Below, piece after piece: positions 52,121 to 60,783 of a stretch of DNA of 61,896 nt. A model generated the notes under the pieces. It searched no databases, was not told where the DNA came from, and was given only the letters and a program-made list of their open reading frames with translations. Every line of letters starts with the position of its first letter. The first letter of the stretch is position 1. Made by a program: the position numbers and the translations under genes. The DNA comes from an uncultured Oscillospiraceae bacterium (lineage in GTDB: Bacteria > Bacillota > Clostridia > Oscillospirales > Oscillospiraceae): positions 38,481-100,376 of the forward strand of contig CAJTLI010000007.1 of the NCBI GenBank assembly GCA_910577525.1, written 5' to 3'.

Positions 52121-52756
52121 TTACAGCAGGCTCTTCACATAGTCCGCGATGGCCTGATCCTTGCAGCCGGCGAAGAACAGCTCCTGAAAATGTTCTCCCG
52201 CCACGGCGCCCCGGACCAAATCCTGATCCAGGTCCTTCAGGCCGTCCACCAGGGGGCGCAGGGTTTTGGCCCGCACCTGGTCCAGAATCCCTTTGTTGCG
52301 CATCTCCGGCTCCCGCCGCTCGGGGGGATAGCCCTGGCCGTGGCCGAAGCCGAAGAGCTTTTCAAAGACGTACTCCAAATTCAGCTCGCCGCCCCAGCCG
52401 AAGCCCTTGGCGAAGGGCATGGCCACGGCGTTTCCGTCGTTGACGTGGGCAAAGGTGTAGGCGTCCACCGGGTCCTCCACGTGGCCGCAGATGACGCCGG
52501 GAAAGCTGTTCATGGCCAGCATGGCCCCCTCGCCGGTGCCGCAGCCGGTGACAACATAGTCCGCCGCCCCGCTGTTCAGCAGCAGCGCCCCCAGGATGCC
52601 GCACTGGACATAGGTCAGCTGGGCCTTGTCGTCCCCGGCGTACATCCCGTAGTTGTCCACGGTGTGGCCCATGGGCTCCACCACTTTTTTCAGCGCCGCC
52701 AGGATGACGCCGTTTTTGGCCGCCTGGCTGTTCTCGTTAATGAGCGCGATCTTCAT
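52121..52756 (-). CDS. RpiB/LacAB-type sugar isomerase, likely unsaturated-uronate isomerase (DhuI-like)
   Basis: 211 residues of the RpiB/LacA/LacB fold (KIALINENSQAAKN, YVVTGCGTGEGAM with the catalytic Cys region) plus a longer C-terminal extension (about 150-211) absent in RpiB. In streptococcal glycosaminoglycan degradation the isomerase DhuI is an RpiB-family member and pairs with an SDR (DhuD). Next to an SDR and two GH88 genes, the same role, 4-deoxy-5-keto-uronate to 2,5-diketo-3-deoxygluconate, is the best reading. It precedes the SDR by 14 bases in the operon sense. Confidence 0.78.
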   Translation of the reverse strand: MKIALINENSQAAKNGVILAALKKVVEPMGHTVDNYGMYAGDDKAQLTYVQCGILGALLLNSGAADYVVTGCGTGEGAMLAMNSFPGVICGHVEDPVDAYTFAHVNDGNAVAMPFAKGFGWGGELNLEYVFEKLFGFGHGQGYPPERREPEMRNKGILDQVRAKTLRPLVDGLKDLDQDLVRGAVAGEHFQELFFAGCKDQAIADYVKSLL

Positions 52757-52770
52757 CTTGTTTCCTCCTT

Positions 52771-53562
52771 TTAAGGCTGCTTGCCGATGTAGGCCAGAAT
52801 GCCGCCGTCCACATACAGGATGTGGCCGTTCACAAAATCGGAGGCGGGTGAGGCCAGGAACACCGCCGGGCCGCCCAGGTCGGACGCCTCGCCCCAGCGG
52901 TTGGCCGGGGTCTTGGCCAAAATGAATTGATCAAAGGGGTGCTTGGAGCCGTCGGGCTGGATTTCCCGCAGGGGCGCGGTCTGAGGCGTGGCGATGTAGC
53001 CGGGGCCGATGCCGTTGCACTGGATGTTGTACTGGCCGTACTCGCTGGCGATGTTCTTGGTGAGCATTTTCAGCCCGCCCTTGGCGGCGGCGTAGGCGGA
53101 CACGGTCTCCCGGCCCAGCTCGCTCATCATGGAGCAGATGTTGATGATCTTGCCGCCGCCCTTTTTGATCATGGAGGGGATGACGGCCTTGGACACGATG
53201 AAGGGCCCGTTCAGGTCGATGTCGATGACCTGACGGAAGTCCTTGGCGGACATCTCCACCATGGGAATGCGCTTAATGATGCCGGCGTTGTTCACCAGAA
53301 TGTCGATGACGCCCACCTCGGCCTCGATTTTGGACACCAGCTCGTTTACCGCGTCCTCGTTGGTGACATCGCACACATAGCCGTGGGCGGTAACGCCCGC
53401 CTCCTTGTAGGCGGCCAGCCCCTTGTCCACCAGCTCCTGCTTGATGTCGTTGAACACAATGGTGGCCCCGGCCTCCGCCAAAGCGTTGGCGATGGCAAAG
53501 CCGATGCCGTAGGACGCGCCGGTGACAAGGGCGACCTTGCCCTCCAAACTGAACTTGACCAT
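52771..53562 (-). CDS. SDR oxidoreductase, likely 2-deoxy/2-keto-3-deoxygluconate dehydrogenase (KduD/DhuD/IdnO type)
   Basis: 263 residues of the classical SDR family: cofactor motif TGASYGIG (14-21), NNAG (91-94), catalytic S144, Y157 and K161. The overall sequence looks like gluconate 5-dehydrogenase/KduD, reducing 2,5-diketo-3-deoxygluconate to KDG. Position between the isomerase and the transporter supports a place in the unsaturated-uronate route. Cofactor preference is unknown. Confidence 0.9.
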   Translation of the reverse strand: MVKFSLEGKVALVTGASYGIGFAIANALAEAGATIVFNDIKQELVDKGLAAYKEAGVTAHGYVCDVTNEDAVNELVSKIEAEVGVIDILVNNAGIIKRIPMVEMSAKDFRQVIDIDLNGPFIVSKAVIPSMIKKGGGKIINICSMMSELGRETVSAYAAAKGGLKMLTKNIASEYGQYNIQCNGIGPGYIATPQTAPLREIQPDGSKHPFDQFILAKTPANRWGEASDLGGPAVFLASPASDFVNGHILYVDGGILAYIGKQP

Positions 53563-53637
53563 TTACGTTTACCTCCAAACTTTTCCGGAAAGGGATAGGT
53601 CTAGTATATCCCTTTGGGCGCCTGCTGTCAAAGGCTA

Positions 53638-55086
53638 TTATTGCGCCGCGTTCTGGGTTCCGGCCTCCGCTTTCATCGCGGTCAGCTTCGCCTGAACCTC
53701 CTCCATGGTGGCGTTGTCCAGGGTATAGAACTTCATCGCGATGATGGACAGGATATAGCCCACGATGGGAAGCCCCATCCACAGCACCATGGTGACGGTC
53801 ACAAGGCTGCCCGTGACCGGGTCGCCGATCTGGGGCAGGGTGGTGACATAGCCGATTCCCGCGTAGACAAAGCCCACAATCGTGGTGGCGAAAGCCACGA
53901 TGGTCTTGTCCACCAGAGAGTAAGCCGCGCTGATGACGCCGGCGATCTGCTTGCCGCCGTTCCGGCTCATCTCGTAGTCCGCCACGTCAGCCAGCATGGG
54001 CATACGCAGGCCGTTGGTTACGCCCATGCAGGCCTGGAATGTGCAGTGGATCAAAAGGAAGATCACGGTCATGGGGATTGTCCTGCCGATCTGCGTCGGG
54101 TCGCCCAGGGTGAACAGGGCAATCATCAGGCAGCCCGCCACCACGGAGCCGATGCTGAAATTGCGCAGGGCCGTCCGTTTGCCCATCTTGATGGCGATCT
54201 GGTTGCCGAAGATGGACACCAGGATATTGGGGATGAACACAATCAGGCCCAGCCTTCCATAGAACTCGTAATTCCCGGCGATGATGCCCCAGACGGCGAT
54301 GATAACGCTGGTGTTCATGGCGATGTTCATGGCGATGCGGTCCGAGGCGCAGGCCACCAGGATCATCTGGAAGTTGCGGTTGCCCTTCATGACCTTGAAC
54401 ATGTCTTTGGGGGAGACCTTCTCCTTGCTCAAGCTGCGGTAGTTCTCCGGAACGTCGCGATCCCAGATGCTGATTACGGTGAGCACCAGGATGATGAAGC
54501 TCGCCACCAGCATGGTCAGGCACAGCTCCTGCATGGTGCCCAGGTCGATGACGCCGTTGTGCTTCGGAACCAGATAGTTGGTGTTGTAGAACGTGAAACC
54601 CACAGAGAAAAGGCTGGTGGCGATGCCCATAAAGAGGCCCAGCCGGTTGCGCTGAACAGGTTCATTGGTGAACGCCACCCGGGCGCCGCCCTGAGAGGTC
54701 ATCATGAAGCTGTAGCCGATGACATACACCGCGTAGATCAGAACGAACGTGACCACGTTCGCGCCAACGGCGAAGAAATATATGCACAGCAAGGCGATGG
54801 CGCTGATGATCCAGCCCAGGATCATCGTCGGGCGGTAGCGGCCGAATTTTCCGTCCGTCCGCTCCACGATGAAGGCGATGATCGGATCGGTGATGGCGTC
54901 GAAAATGCGGGACGCGGTGGCGATCATGGCCACGGTGGTGGCCAGAAGGCCGTAGTAGCCCGCGCCCAGGTAGGTGATGTAGTTCATCACAAACAGGAAG
55001 CAGATGAGAAGCAGGTCATGAATCGAAAAAAGATACAGCTGCCAGGGTTTTGCCTTGCGGTACTGCACAGTGTTGGTTCCTTCCAT
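53638..55086 (-). CDS. GPH-type (MFS) sugar:cation symporter
   Basis: 482 residues, twelve predicted membrane helices, with the GPH-family signature RIFDAITDPIIAFIVERTDGKFGRYRP (shown by its halves RIFDAITDP and GKFGRYRP). GPH porters take up glycosides, pentosides and hexuronides. In this locus it is the only sugar importer and would bring in unsaturated uronate oligosaccharides. A 99-base gap separates it from the GH88 gene. Confidence 0.92.
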   Translation of the reverse strand: MEGTNTVQYRKAKPWQLYLFSIHDLLLICFLFVMNYITYLGAGYYGLLATTVAMIATASRIFDAITDPIIAFIVERTDGKFGRYRPTMILGWIISAIALLCIYFFAVGANVVTFVLIYAVYVIGYSFMMTSQGGARVAFTNEPVQRNRLGLFMGIATSLFSVGFTFYNTNYLVPKHNGVIDLGTMQELCLTMLVASFIILVLTVISIWDRDVPENYRSLSKEKVSPKDMFKVMKGNRNFQMILVACASDRIAMNIAMNTSVIIAVWGIIAGNYEFYGRLGLIVFIPNILVSIFGNQIAIKMGKRTALRNFSIGSVVAGCLMIALFTLGDPTQIGRTIPMTVIFLLIHCTFQACMGVTNGLRMPMLADVADYEMSRNGGKQIAGVISAAYSLVDKTIVAFATTIVGFVYAGIGYVTTLPQIGDPVTGSLVTVTMVLWMGLPIVGYILSIIAMKFYTLDNATMEEVQAKLTAMKAEAGTQNAAQ

Positions 55087-55185
55087 GGTTGTCTCCTCTC
55101 TTTCCGAAGAATGCTGATCCGCATATCTTCTCTCCGACTTTTAATAGACAAAACTTTATTGTGTAAATGCACAGGACTTCCCGCT

Positions 55186-56412
55186 TTACCAGATGAACAG
55201 GCTGTCCCCCCGGAGCCGCAGAAGCGCCTCAATGAGATAGTAGTCGCTGTAGATAATGGGCACCTCGGTGTTGCTGCCGTCGGGATCGTGATAGAAGTAA
55301 GTACCGCCGTCCACAATGGAGTCCACCTCGGGGTCCCAGTTGCAGAATTTCCGGTCGCAGGCCCTGAGCATCTTCAGCGCGGCCTGGACATAGAGGCGCT
55401 TTTCGTGCTCCGGGACGTGCCCGGCGATCTCCAGCAGGCCGCAGGCGGAGATCATGGAGGAGGTGGTGTCATATTTGACGGGCTCGCCCGGGGCGCGGTA
55501 GTCCACCAGAGGCAGCCAGTCGGTGACGGACATGGAGGAGATGACATAGTGCGCCGTACGCTTGGCGGTGGTCAGGAAGCTCTCGTCCCCTGTGTGGCGG
55601 TAGGCGAGGGCGAAGCCGTACAGCGCCCAGGACTGGCCCCGGCTCCAGGCGGACCCGACCCCATATCCCTGGCCTCCGGGAGCGTCCACAAACTCCCCGG
55701 TCTCCGGGTTGAAGCGGGCGATGTGATTTGTGCTGCCGTCCCCGCGGGCAATGTACTGCTGGGCGGTTTTGGCGTGATTTGTGGCGATCTGCGCGAACCG
55801 GGGGTCCTTGGTGGTCTCGGAGGCCCAGAAGAGCAGAGGAATGTTCATCAGGCAGTCGATGATCATCCAGCCGCTCATGGGCACGCCGCCGCCCATCATT
55901 TTCTCCATCATCTCGCTGTCGTTCCACGCGCGGATATACCTGCCCGCGGAATTGTAGCGGCCGGCCAGGGCCTGCGCCGCAATCAGCGCGTCCTCCCGGG
56001 ACTGGGGATTCCCGGTTTTCCGGTAGTTGGCCACCGCGGAGGGCAAAAAGACGAAACCGATGTCATGGCCCGCCAGGTTGATGTGAACCAGATTGCTGAC
56101 GATCCGCGCCTCCACTCCCTCGGCCGCTTCGCGGTACGCCTCGTCTCCCGTGGTCTGATACATCTGCCACAGCATCCCGGGCCAGAAGCCGTTGGTCCAG
56201 TAGCAGAGCAGGGGGGACTTGCCCTCCTTTTGGATCTCCTCGCTCGTTGTGCCAAAGTCCAGGTCATGGTACCTGCCGTCCCTGGGGCTGTAGGGGATCA
56301 TCGTCCCAACCCGCGCGCACTCCCGCTTCATTTTGACGAGCAGCTTGTCATACGTGCTGTTGAGCCAGGCGTGGTCCTCTTCGGTCAGAATCGTTTTAAT
56401 AAATTCTTCCAT
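55186..56412 (-). CDS. GH88 unsaturated glucuronyl hydrolase (copy 2)
   Basis: 408 residues of the six/six alpha-barrel GH88 family (WTNGFWPGMLW at 72-82). The two catalytic-site aspartates of the family appear as D117 in GHDIGF and D186 in GWMIID. No signal peptide, so cytosolic: it hydrolyses the unsaturated uronate from lyase-made oligosaccharides after import. GH105 enzymes share the fold, but the WTNGFWPG signature favours GH88. It is a paralogue of the next gene. Confidence 0.92.
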   Translation of the reverse strand: MEEFIKTILTEEDHAWLNSTYDKLLVKMKRECARVGTMIPYSPRDGRYHDLDFGTTSEEIQKEGKSPLLCYWTNGFWPGMLWQMYQTTGDEAYREAAEGVEARIVSNLVHINLAGHDIGFVFLPSAVANYRKTGNPQSREDALIAAQALAGRYNSAGRYIRAWNDSEMMEKMMGGGVPMSGWMIIDCLMNIPLLFWASETTKDPRFAQIATNHAKTAQQYIARGDGSTNHIARFNPETGEFVDAPGGQGYGVGSAWSRGQSWALYGFALAYRHTGDESFLTTAKRTAHYVISSMSVTDWLPLVDYRAPGEPVKYDTTSSMISACGLLEIAGHVPEHEKRLYVQAALKMLRACDRKFCNWDPEVDSIVDGGTYFYHDPDGSNTEVPIIYSDYYLIEALLRLRGDSLFIW

Positions 56413-56460
56413 ATCCCATATTCCACCCTATCGTTATTTATTTTGGCTGTCAGTCTCTCC

Positions 56461-56504
56461 TTTTCCGGCTCCCTTGGGAGCCGGAAAAGCCCAATTGGGC
56501 TTTT
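56461..56504 (-). terminator. Double hairpin between the two GH88 genes
   Basis: TTTTCCGGCTCCC/GGGAGCCGGAAAA (56461-56488) overlaps a 20-bp palindrome AAAAGCCC..GGGCTTTT (56485-56504) that begins three bases after the GH88 copy 1 stop; on the minus strand GGGCTTTTCC follows. It may end or reduce transcription from copy 1 into copy 2. Confidence 0.6.
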
Positions 56505-56507
56505 CGA

Positions 56508-57707
56508 TTACCACTCAAACAGGTCCTTGCCCTTCAGCCGCAGGACGGCCTCGATGAAAAAGTAATCGCCGTAGATGATGGGCACCTCGGTGTTGGTGCC
56601 GTCCGGATCGTGGTAGAAGAAGGTGCCGCCGGTCATGATGGAGTCCTTCTCCGGGTCCCAGTCGGCGAACTTCGCGTCGCAGGCCCGGAGGATGCGGTAG
56701 GCCGCCTCGGTGTAGAACCGGGCCTCGTTCTCGTCCACATGCCGGGCGATCTCCAGCAGGCCGCAGGCGGTGCACATGGCGGCGGTGGAGTCGTATTTCA
56801 CCGGCTCGGCGGGCTGGCGGTAGTCCACCAGGGGCAGCCAGTCGGTGACGGCCATGTTGGCGATGCAGTAGTGGGCGCACTGCTTGGCGGTGTTCAGGAA
56901 GGATTCGTCCTTGGTATGGCGGTAGCTCAGAGCGAAGCCGTACACCGCCCAGGACTGTCCCCGGCTCCAGGAGGAGCCCGCCTTGTACCCCTGGCCGCCG
57001 GGGCTGTTGATGAACTCGCCGCTGTCCGGGTCGAAGGCCACAATGTGATTGCAGCTGCCGTCGGGGCGCACCACATACTGCTGGGCGGTCTTGGCGTGGT
57101 TGACGGCGATCTTCTTGAACCGGGGGTCGCCCGTCTCCTCGGAGGCCCAGTACAGCAGGGGAATGTTCATCATGCAGTCAATAATCATCCAGCCCCGGAT
57201 GTCGCCGCCGCCAAACTGCTTGGTCATTCCCGCCATGGCGTCCGGCCAGGCGCGGATAAATTTCCCATCCAGATTGTAGCGGGAGGACAGCAGGCTGGCC
57301 GCCAGCAGTCCCCGCCGGCGGGCCTCCGGGTCCCCGGTCTTGCGGTAGTTGGCCACGGAGGAGAGCAGGAACAGGAAGCCCACGTCGTGGTCCACCGTCT
57401 CCGCGCTGCGCAGCAGCACGTCCAGCCGCTCCTCCACGCCCACGGCGGCCTTGCGGTACTCCTCGTCTCCGGTGGCCTGATACATCTGCCACAGCATCCC
57501 CGGCCAAAAGCCGTTGGTCCAGAAGCCCACGCTTGTGCCGCCGTCCGCCGTCCTGCCCCAGCGCGTCTTGGTGATGTCCTCATACATCCCATCCTTGTTG
57601 GTGGTATACGGGATGTTGGCGCCTACGCGCCGGCACTGCGCCCTCATTTTGACCAAAAGCTTGTCGTATACGCTGTCCAGCCACTTTTGGTTCAAATGTC
57701 CTTCCAT
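56508..57707 (-). CDS. GH88 unsaturated glucuronyl hydrolase (copy 1)
   Basis: 399 residues, same family and architecture as copy 2 (WTNGFWPGMLW at 63-73; D108 in DHDVGF; D177 in GWMIID). No signal peptide. The N-terminal insertion (DGMYEDITKTRWGRTADGG, about 39-57) and loops differ from copy 2, so different linkage or sulfation specificities are likely. It is the first structural gene after the AraC regulator, with GAGGGAGG before the ATG. Confidence 0.92.
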   Translation of the reverse strand: MEGHLNQKWLDSVYDKLLVKMRAQCRRVGANIPYTTNKDGMYEDITKTRWGRTADGGTSVGFWTNGFWPGMLWQMYQATGDEEYRKAAVGVEERLDVLLRSAETVDHDVGFLFLLSSVANYRKTGDPEARRRGLLAASLLSSRYNLDGKFIRAWPDAMAGMTKQFGGGDIRGWMIIDCMMNIPLLYWASEETGDPRFKKIAVNHAKTAQQYVVRPDGSCNHIVAFDPDSGEFINSPGGQGYKAGSSWSRGQSWAVYGFALSYRHTKDESFLNTAKQCAHYCIANMAVTDWLPLVDYRQPAEPVKYDSTAAMCTACGLLEIARHVDENEARFYTEAAYRILRACDAKFADWDPEKDSIMTGGTFFYHDPDGTNTEVPIIYGDYFFIEAVLRLKGKDLFEW

Positions 57708-57735
57708 TTTTCGTCCTCCCTCTTTTGCAGATTAA

Positions 57736-57765
57736 ATAAATATCATGGCCATGATTTTATTTACT
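57736..57765. promoter_or_regulatory. Near-perfect palindrome upstream of GH88 copy 1, operator candidate
   Basis: ATCATGGCCATGAT (57742-57755) is a perfect 14-bp palindrome, extended by near-symmetric TAAATAAAT and TTTATTTA arms. A TACAAT -10 candidate (57782-57787, minus) lies upstream, so the dyad would sit downstream of +1, a repressor-like position. The ATG is 35 bases beyond the palindrome. Confidence 0.5.
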
Positions 57766-57871
57766 TTGGCTAATATGTCCATTGTAGCATGGAGCGTGTT
57801 TTGATTTCTTGTCATATCCTCGCCAAAATCTTGCAAATCTTCTTCTTTTTTACTGGAAACCGCCAGCCCTT

Positions 57872-58753
57872 TCAGTACCGGGAATAGGCGGCGTATTTTT
57901 TGGGCGAGACCCCCACCGCCTTGGTGAACGCCTTCAAAAAGTTGCTGTAGTCGCCGAAGCCGCACAGGGTGCAGGTCTCCGCCACCGGCCGTCCCTCCGA
58001 CAACAGGGCCTTGGCCCGTGAGATGCGCTTGGCGGTGATATACCGGTTGATCGTTGTGCCTGTGGTATCCTTAAAGATTTTGCACAGATAGGAGCTGTTG
58101 AGATAAAAATGGGAGGCCAGCATGGTGATGTTGATATCCTCCACCAGGTGCTGGTCAATATACGCCAGTATCTCGTCGATGCGCGACTGGTGAGGGCTGG
58201 GCACGCTGTGGGCCCCGTCTCTGGCGGAACCCGGGATCTTGGCGCACCGGGAGATAAACACATAGTTTAAAAAGGTCATCAGCTCCAAAAAAACCGTCTG
58301 GTCCAACAGGTCCTGCCCAAATTCCCGCTTTTCCGACAGCTTGTGGATATAATACATAAATCGTTTGCGCTCTTCCTCGCTCAAATTGACCTTATGGCCC
58401 AGAATCGGGTCCCGGTAGGTAAAGCAGCGGTTCAAATCGGTCTGCTCTGTGGAAAACCGTTTCAGATAGTCCGGATGGATGGAGAGCACCACCCGCACGT
58501 GGTTGTCCCGGTCAATTTTGGACAGGTAGTGGCTCTCAAATTGATTGATGAAAAAAACATCCCCGGACTCCACCTCGTACACCCGGTTGTCTATGAGAAA
58601 CTGTTTCCCCCCGGCAATGGAAAAATAGACCTCATAGCAGTCATGGATATGAATCCGCATAGTCTTCTCTTCGCTGAACAGCCGCGCGATCGCGAAGGTT
58701 TTGGTGTCCAGGCAGGCTTGAATTGCCGCCTGACAGGAATCATGAATCAACAT
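57872..58753 (-). CDS. AraC-family regulator with cupin sensor
   Basis: 293 residues. An N-terminal cupin (HIHDCYEVYFSIAGGKQFL, residues about 33-52, and GDVFFINQFESHY) precedes a C-terminal two-helix-turn-helix AraC domain (about 190-290) with NSSYLCKIFKDTTGTTINRYI and FGDYSNFLKAFTKAVGVSPKKY. The cupin suggests a sugar ligand, probably an uronate or disaccharide. Location at the head of the sugar locus makes it the likely activator. Codon composition is less GC-rich than the surrounding genes. Confidence 0.9.
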   Translation of the reverse strand: MLIHDSCQAAIQACLDTKTFAIARLFSEEKTMRIHIHDCYEVYFSIAGGKQFLIDNRVYEVESGDVFFINQFESHYLSKIDRDNHVRVVLSIHPDYLKRFSTEQTDLNRCFTYRDPILGHKVNLSEEERKRFMYYIHKLSEKREFGQDLLDQTVFLELMTFLNYVFISRCAKIPGSARDGAHSVPSPHQSRIDEILAYIDQHLVEDINITMLASHFYLNSSYLCKIFKDTTGTTINRYITAKRISRAKALLSEGRPVAETCTLCGFGDYSNFLKAFTKAVGVSPKKYAAYSRY

Positions 58754-58945
58754 AGCAGACCTCTTCCCACATTTTCACCATAGTTTAAACGCAGTTCCTG
58801 CTCGGTTTAAGTAAAGTTTACCAAAACGGATTCCCTATTTCCTTGTTTTTCCTCTCAAAAATCTTGCAAATCTTCGCTGCTTGCACCGCGGCTCCGGCCG
58901 CACAACTTGATGGCCTCACACCAGCTTGACAAAATTTTATCAAAT

Positions 58946-58978
58946 AAAGAAAGACACCTGTTAGAAAAAACAGGTGTC
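58946..58978 (-). terminator. Terminator after the second AraC gene
   Basis: GACACCTG and CAGGTGTC pair around an A/T-rich loop, followed on the minus strand by TTTCTTTATTT. A partial 23-base tandem copy of the loop plus arm lies between the hairpin and the stop. The rest of the 58754-59013 gap holds nothing else that I recognise. Confidence 0.75.
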
Positions 58979-59013
58979 AGTTAGAAAAAAACAGATGTAA
59001 TTTTATCCCAAAA

Positions 59014-60276
59014 TCAGAGGGATGGACCCGCCTTTCCGTGGGTGTTCCGATAGGTTTGGGGCGGAACGCCCAGGCAGGTCTTAAACACTTTGGAAAAATA
59101 GTTGTTGTCTGGATAGCCCACAAAGGCGGCGATGTCCTGGACGCTGGCCTCGCTGTCCAGAAGCAGCTGGGCGGCGACGGTGCAGCGCCGGTCCGCCAGG
59201 TACTCCTTTACGGTCATCCCCGTCTCCCGGCGGAACTGCCTCACAAAGCGCTGCCGCTCCTCCCCTGCCGCCTGTGCGATCTCCGCCGTGGTCATGGACT
59301 TGCTCAAATTGACCTCCATATAATCCGCCGCCCGCCGGACGGCCGGCGACAGACGGGAGCGCCGCCGATCCCGGATCTCGGCGCAAAAACGCTCGATCAG
59401 CTCGGACATCAGCCGCGACATCTCTTTTTTGGAGATGGAACGGTGCATTTTCTGGGCGTACTCCTGGCTGATGGAGTCCACCAGCACCGGGCTGAGCCCG
59501 GACCGCTTGGCCCCCAGCCGGATCAGCGTCCTGGTCATGGCCGCGCTTGCGACCTGGTCCTGGAGGCTGTCCGACAGGAAGCGAACGCCCGTGGACGCCT
59601 TTCCCATATCCGTCAGCGCCTGGCGGACTATTTCCGCGTCTCCCTGGCTCATCGCCTCCACAACGCGGTCCTCAAGCCAATAGCGCAGATTCACCTCAGA
59701 GGCGTTGGCGTATGCGTCGGCAAAGGTGAGGCCGGAGCCTAAGCCCCTTGGCTGAAACCACCGGGGTTCGATCACCCACGGTCCGTCCCTCAGATTCTCC
59801 GCCAGCAGAAAGGCCGTCCGGACGGCAAAATCCTGCTGGACCACAGGGAGTTGGCAGCGGTACGCTTTGTACATGGGCAGAGCGCTTTCCGACGCCCCCA
59901 GCTCCGCCAGCAGGCGCCGGGCGGCGCGTTCGCGCCACCCGTCCTCCACATAGGGCCCCAGCAGAAGACTGTACTCCTTGGCGCAAAGGATAATCAGCCG
60001 GGTGCCCAGAGATTCCGCGATGTGATAGATGGCCGCCTCGGAGCTGTCCGCGAAAAATTTGTCCAGCCCCGTCTGGGTATAGATGGGCTGGAGCTGCGGG
60101 GAAAAGCAAAACCTGTCCTGAAATTGGGCTAAAACGGACGGATCTCCGGTGTACACAGATAAGTTCATCCCCGTGAGGGAGGGCACCATAATCACAGCGG
60201 ATTCAAGAAAGCTGCTATGCTCCAAATCATTCACCTTCGTTCCGGCCAGCCGCGCCGCCGCCCTGCCGCGGTTCAA
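59014..60276 (-). CDS. AraC-type regulator with an unknown N-terminal domain
   Basis: 420 residues. The C-terminal 100 (about 315-410) form an AraC HTH pair (MTTAEIAQAAGEERQRFV, GYPDNNYFSKVFKTCLGVPPQTY). The N-terminal 300 are mostly helical and unrecognised, without a membrane span. The start codon is a TTG at 60276 overlapping the Rrf2 stop as TTGA; a GTG at 60234 is an alternative. Co-translation with Rrf2 suggests a common stimulus, perhaps cysteine or redox status, but that is inference. Confidence 0.82.
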   Translation of the reverse strand: MNRGRAAARLAGTKVNDLEHSSFLESAVIMVPSLTGMNLSVYTGDPSVLAQFQDRFCFSPQLQPIYTQTGLDKFFADSSEAAIYHIAESLGTRLIILCAKEYSLLLGPYVEDGWRERAARRLLAELGASESALPMYKAYRCQLPVVQQDFAVRTAFLLAENLRDGPWVIEPRWFQPRGLGSGLTFADAYANASEVNLRYWLEDRVVEAMSQGDAEIVRQALTDMGKASTGVRFLSDSLQDQVASAAMTRTLIRLGAKRSGLSPVLVDSISQEYAQKMHRSISKKEMSRLMSELIERFCAEIRDRRRSRLSPAVRRAADYMEVNLSKSMTTAEIAQAAGEERQRFVRQFRRETGMTVKEYLADRRCTVAAQLLLDSEASVQDIAAFVGYPDNNYFSKVFKTCLGVPPQTYRNTHGKAGPSL

Positions 60277-60704
60277 ATCACGTAGTTGTCCCCGACGTCT
60301 CCCCGCCGCATGAGGTCGGCAATGGTGAAGCGGTCAAGATAGCCGTTGATCGTCTCGTTCAGCCCCTGCCAGAGGGGCAGCGTGGGGCACTCCGCCGCCC
60401 GGGTACAGGGGCCGCTCCCCTGCTCCAGGCAGGACACGGGGGCCAGAGACTCCTCCGTCAGCCGCAGGACGCTCCCCACGGTGTACTGCTCCGGCGGCTT
60501 CGTCAGCCGGTAGCCGCCGCCCTTGCCCCGCACGCCGCCGAGAAGCCTGGCCTTTACCAGCAGTTTAATAATGCTCTCCAAATACTTCTCGGATATCTCC
60601 TGCCGCCCGGCAATCACCTTCAGCGGGATATAATTCTCCCCCTGGTGCTCGGCCAAATCAATCATGACGCGCAGGGCATAGCGGCCCTTGGTTGAGATCA
60701 GCAT
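60273..60704 (-). CDS. Rrf2-family regulator with IscR-like cysteines
   Basis: 143 residues: winged-helix DNA-binding domain (STKGRYALRVMIDLAEH ... ISEKYLESIIKLLVKARL) and three cysteines C92, C100, C106 (C-x7-C-x5-C) like the [2Fe-2S] site of IscR (C92, C98, C104). In Firmicutes, CymR of this family represses cysteine biosynthesis genes such as cysK, and this gene diverges from cysK. ATG at 60704 with GGGAGGGGG. It probably senses Fe-S or cysteine status and binds the intergenic dyads. Confidence 0.9.
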   Translation of the reverse strand: MLISTKGRYALRVMIDLAEHQGENYIPLKVIAGRQEISEKYLESIIKLLVKARLLGGVRGKGGGYRLTKPPEQYTVGSVLRLTEESLAPVSCLEQGSGPCTRAAECPTLPLWQGLNETINGYLDRFTIADLMRRGDVGDNYVI

Positions 60705-60731
60705 TTCCCCCTCCCCCTTCACAATTAACCT

Positions 60732-60765
60732 ATTATACGACACGGTTGATAGGAAATCAATACCG
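60732..60765 (-). promoter_or_regulatory. Rrf2 promoter overlapped by a dyad
   Basis: On the minus strand TTGATT (60755-60760), 17-bp spacer, TATAAT (60732-60737). An imperfect inverted repeat CGGTTGAT..ATCAATACCG (60743-60765) covers the -35 and spacer, a position for autorepression. Confidence 0.65.
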
Positions 60766-60783
60766 GTTTTTACAAAATGCCCC

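Noticed and set aside
53614..56565. 983-codon open frame on the plus strand
   Set aside because: Antisense to the transporter and GH88 genes, with His/Gly/Asp-rich composition and no domain; GC-rich codon bias removes stops from the complement.
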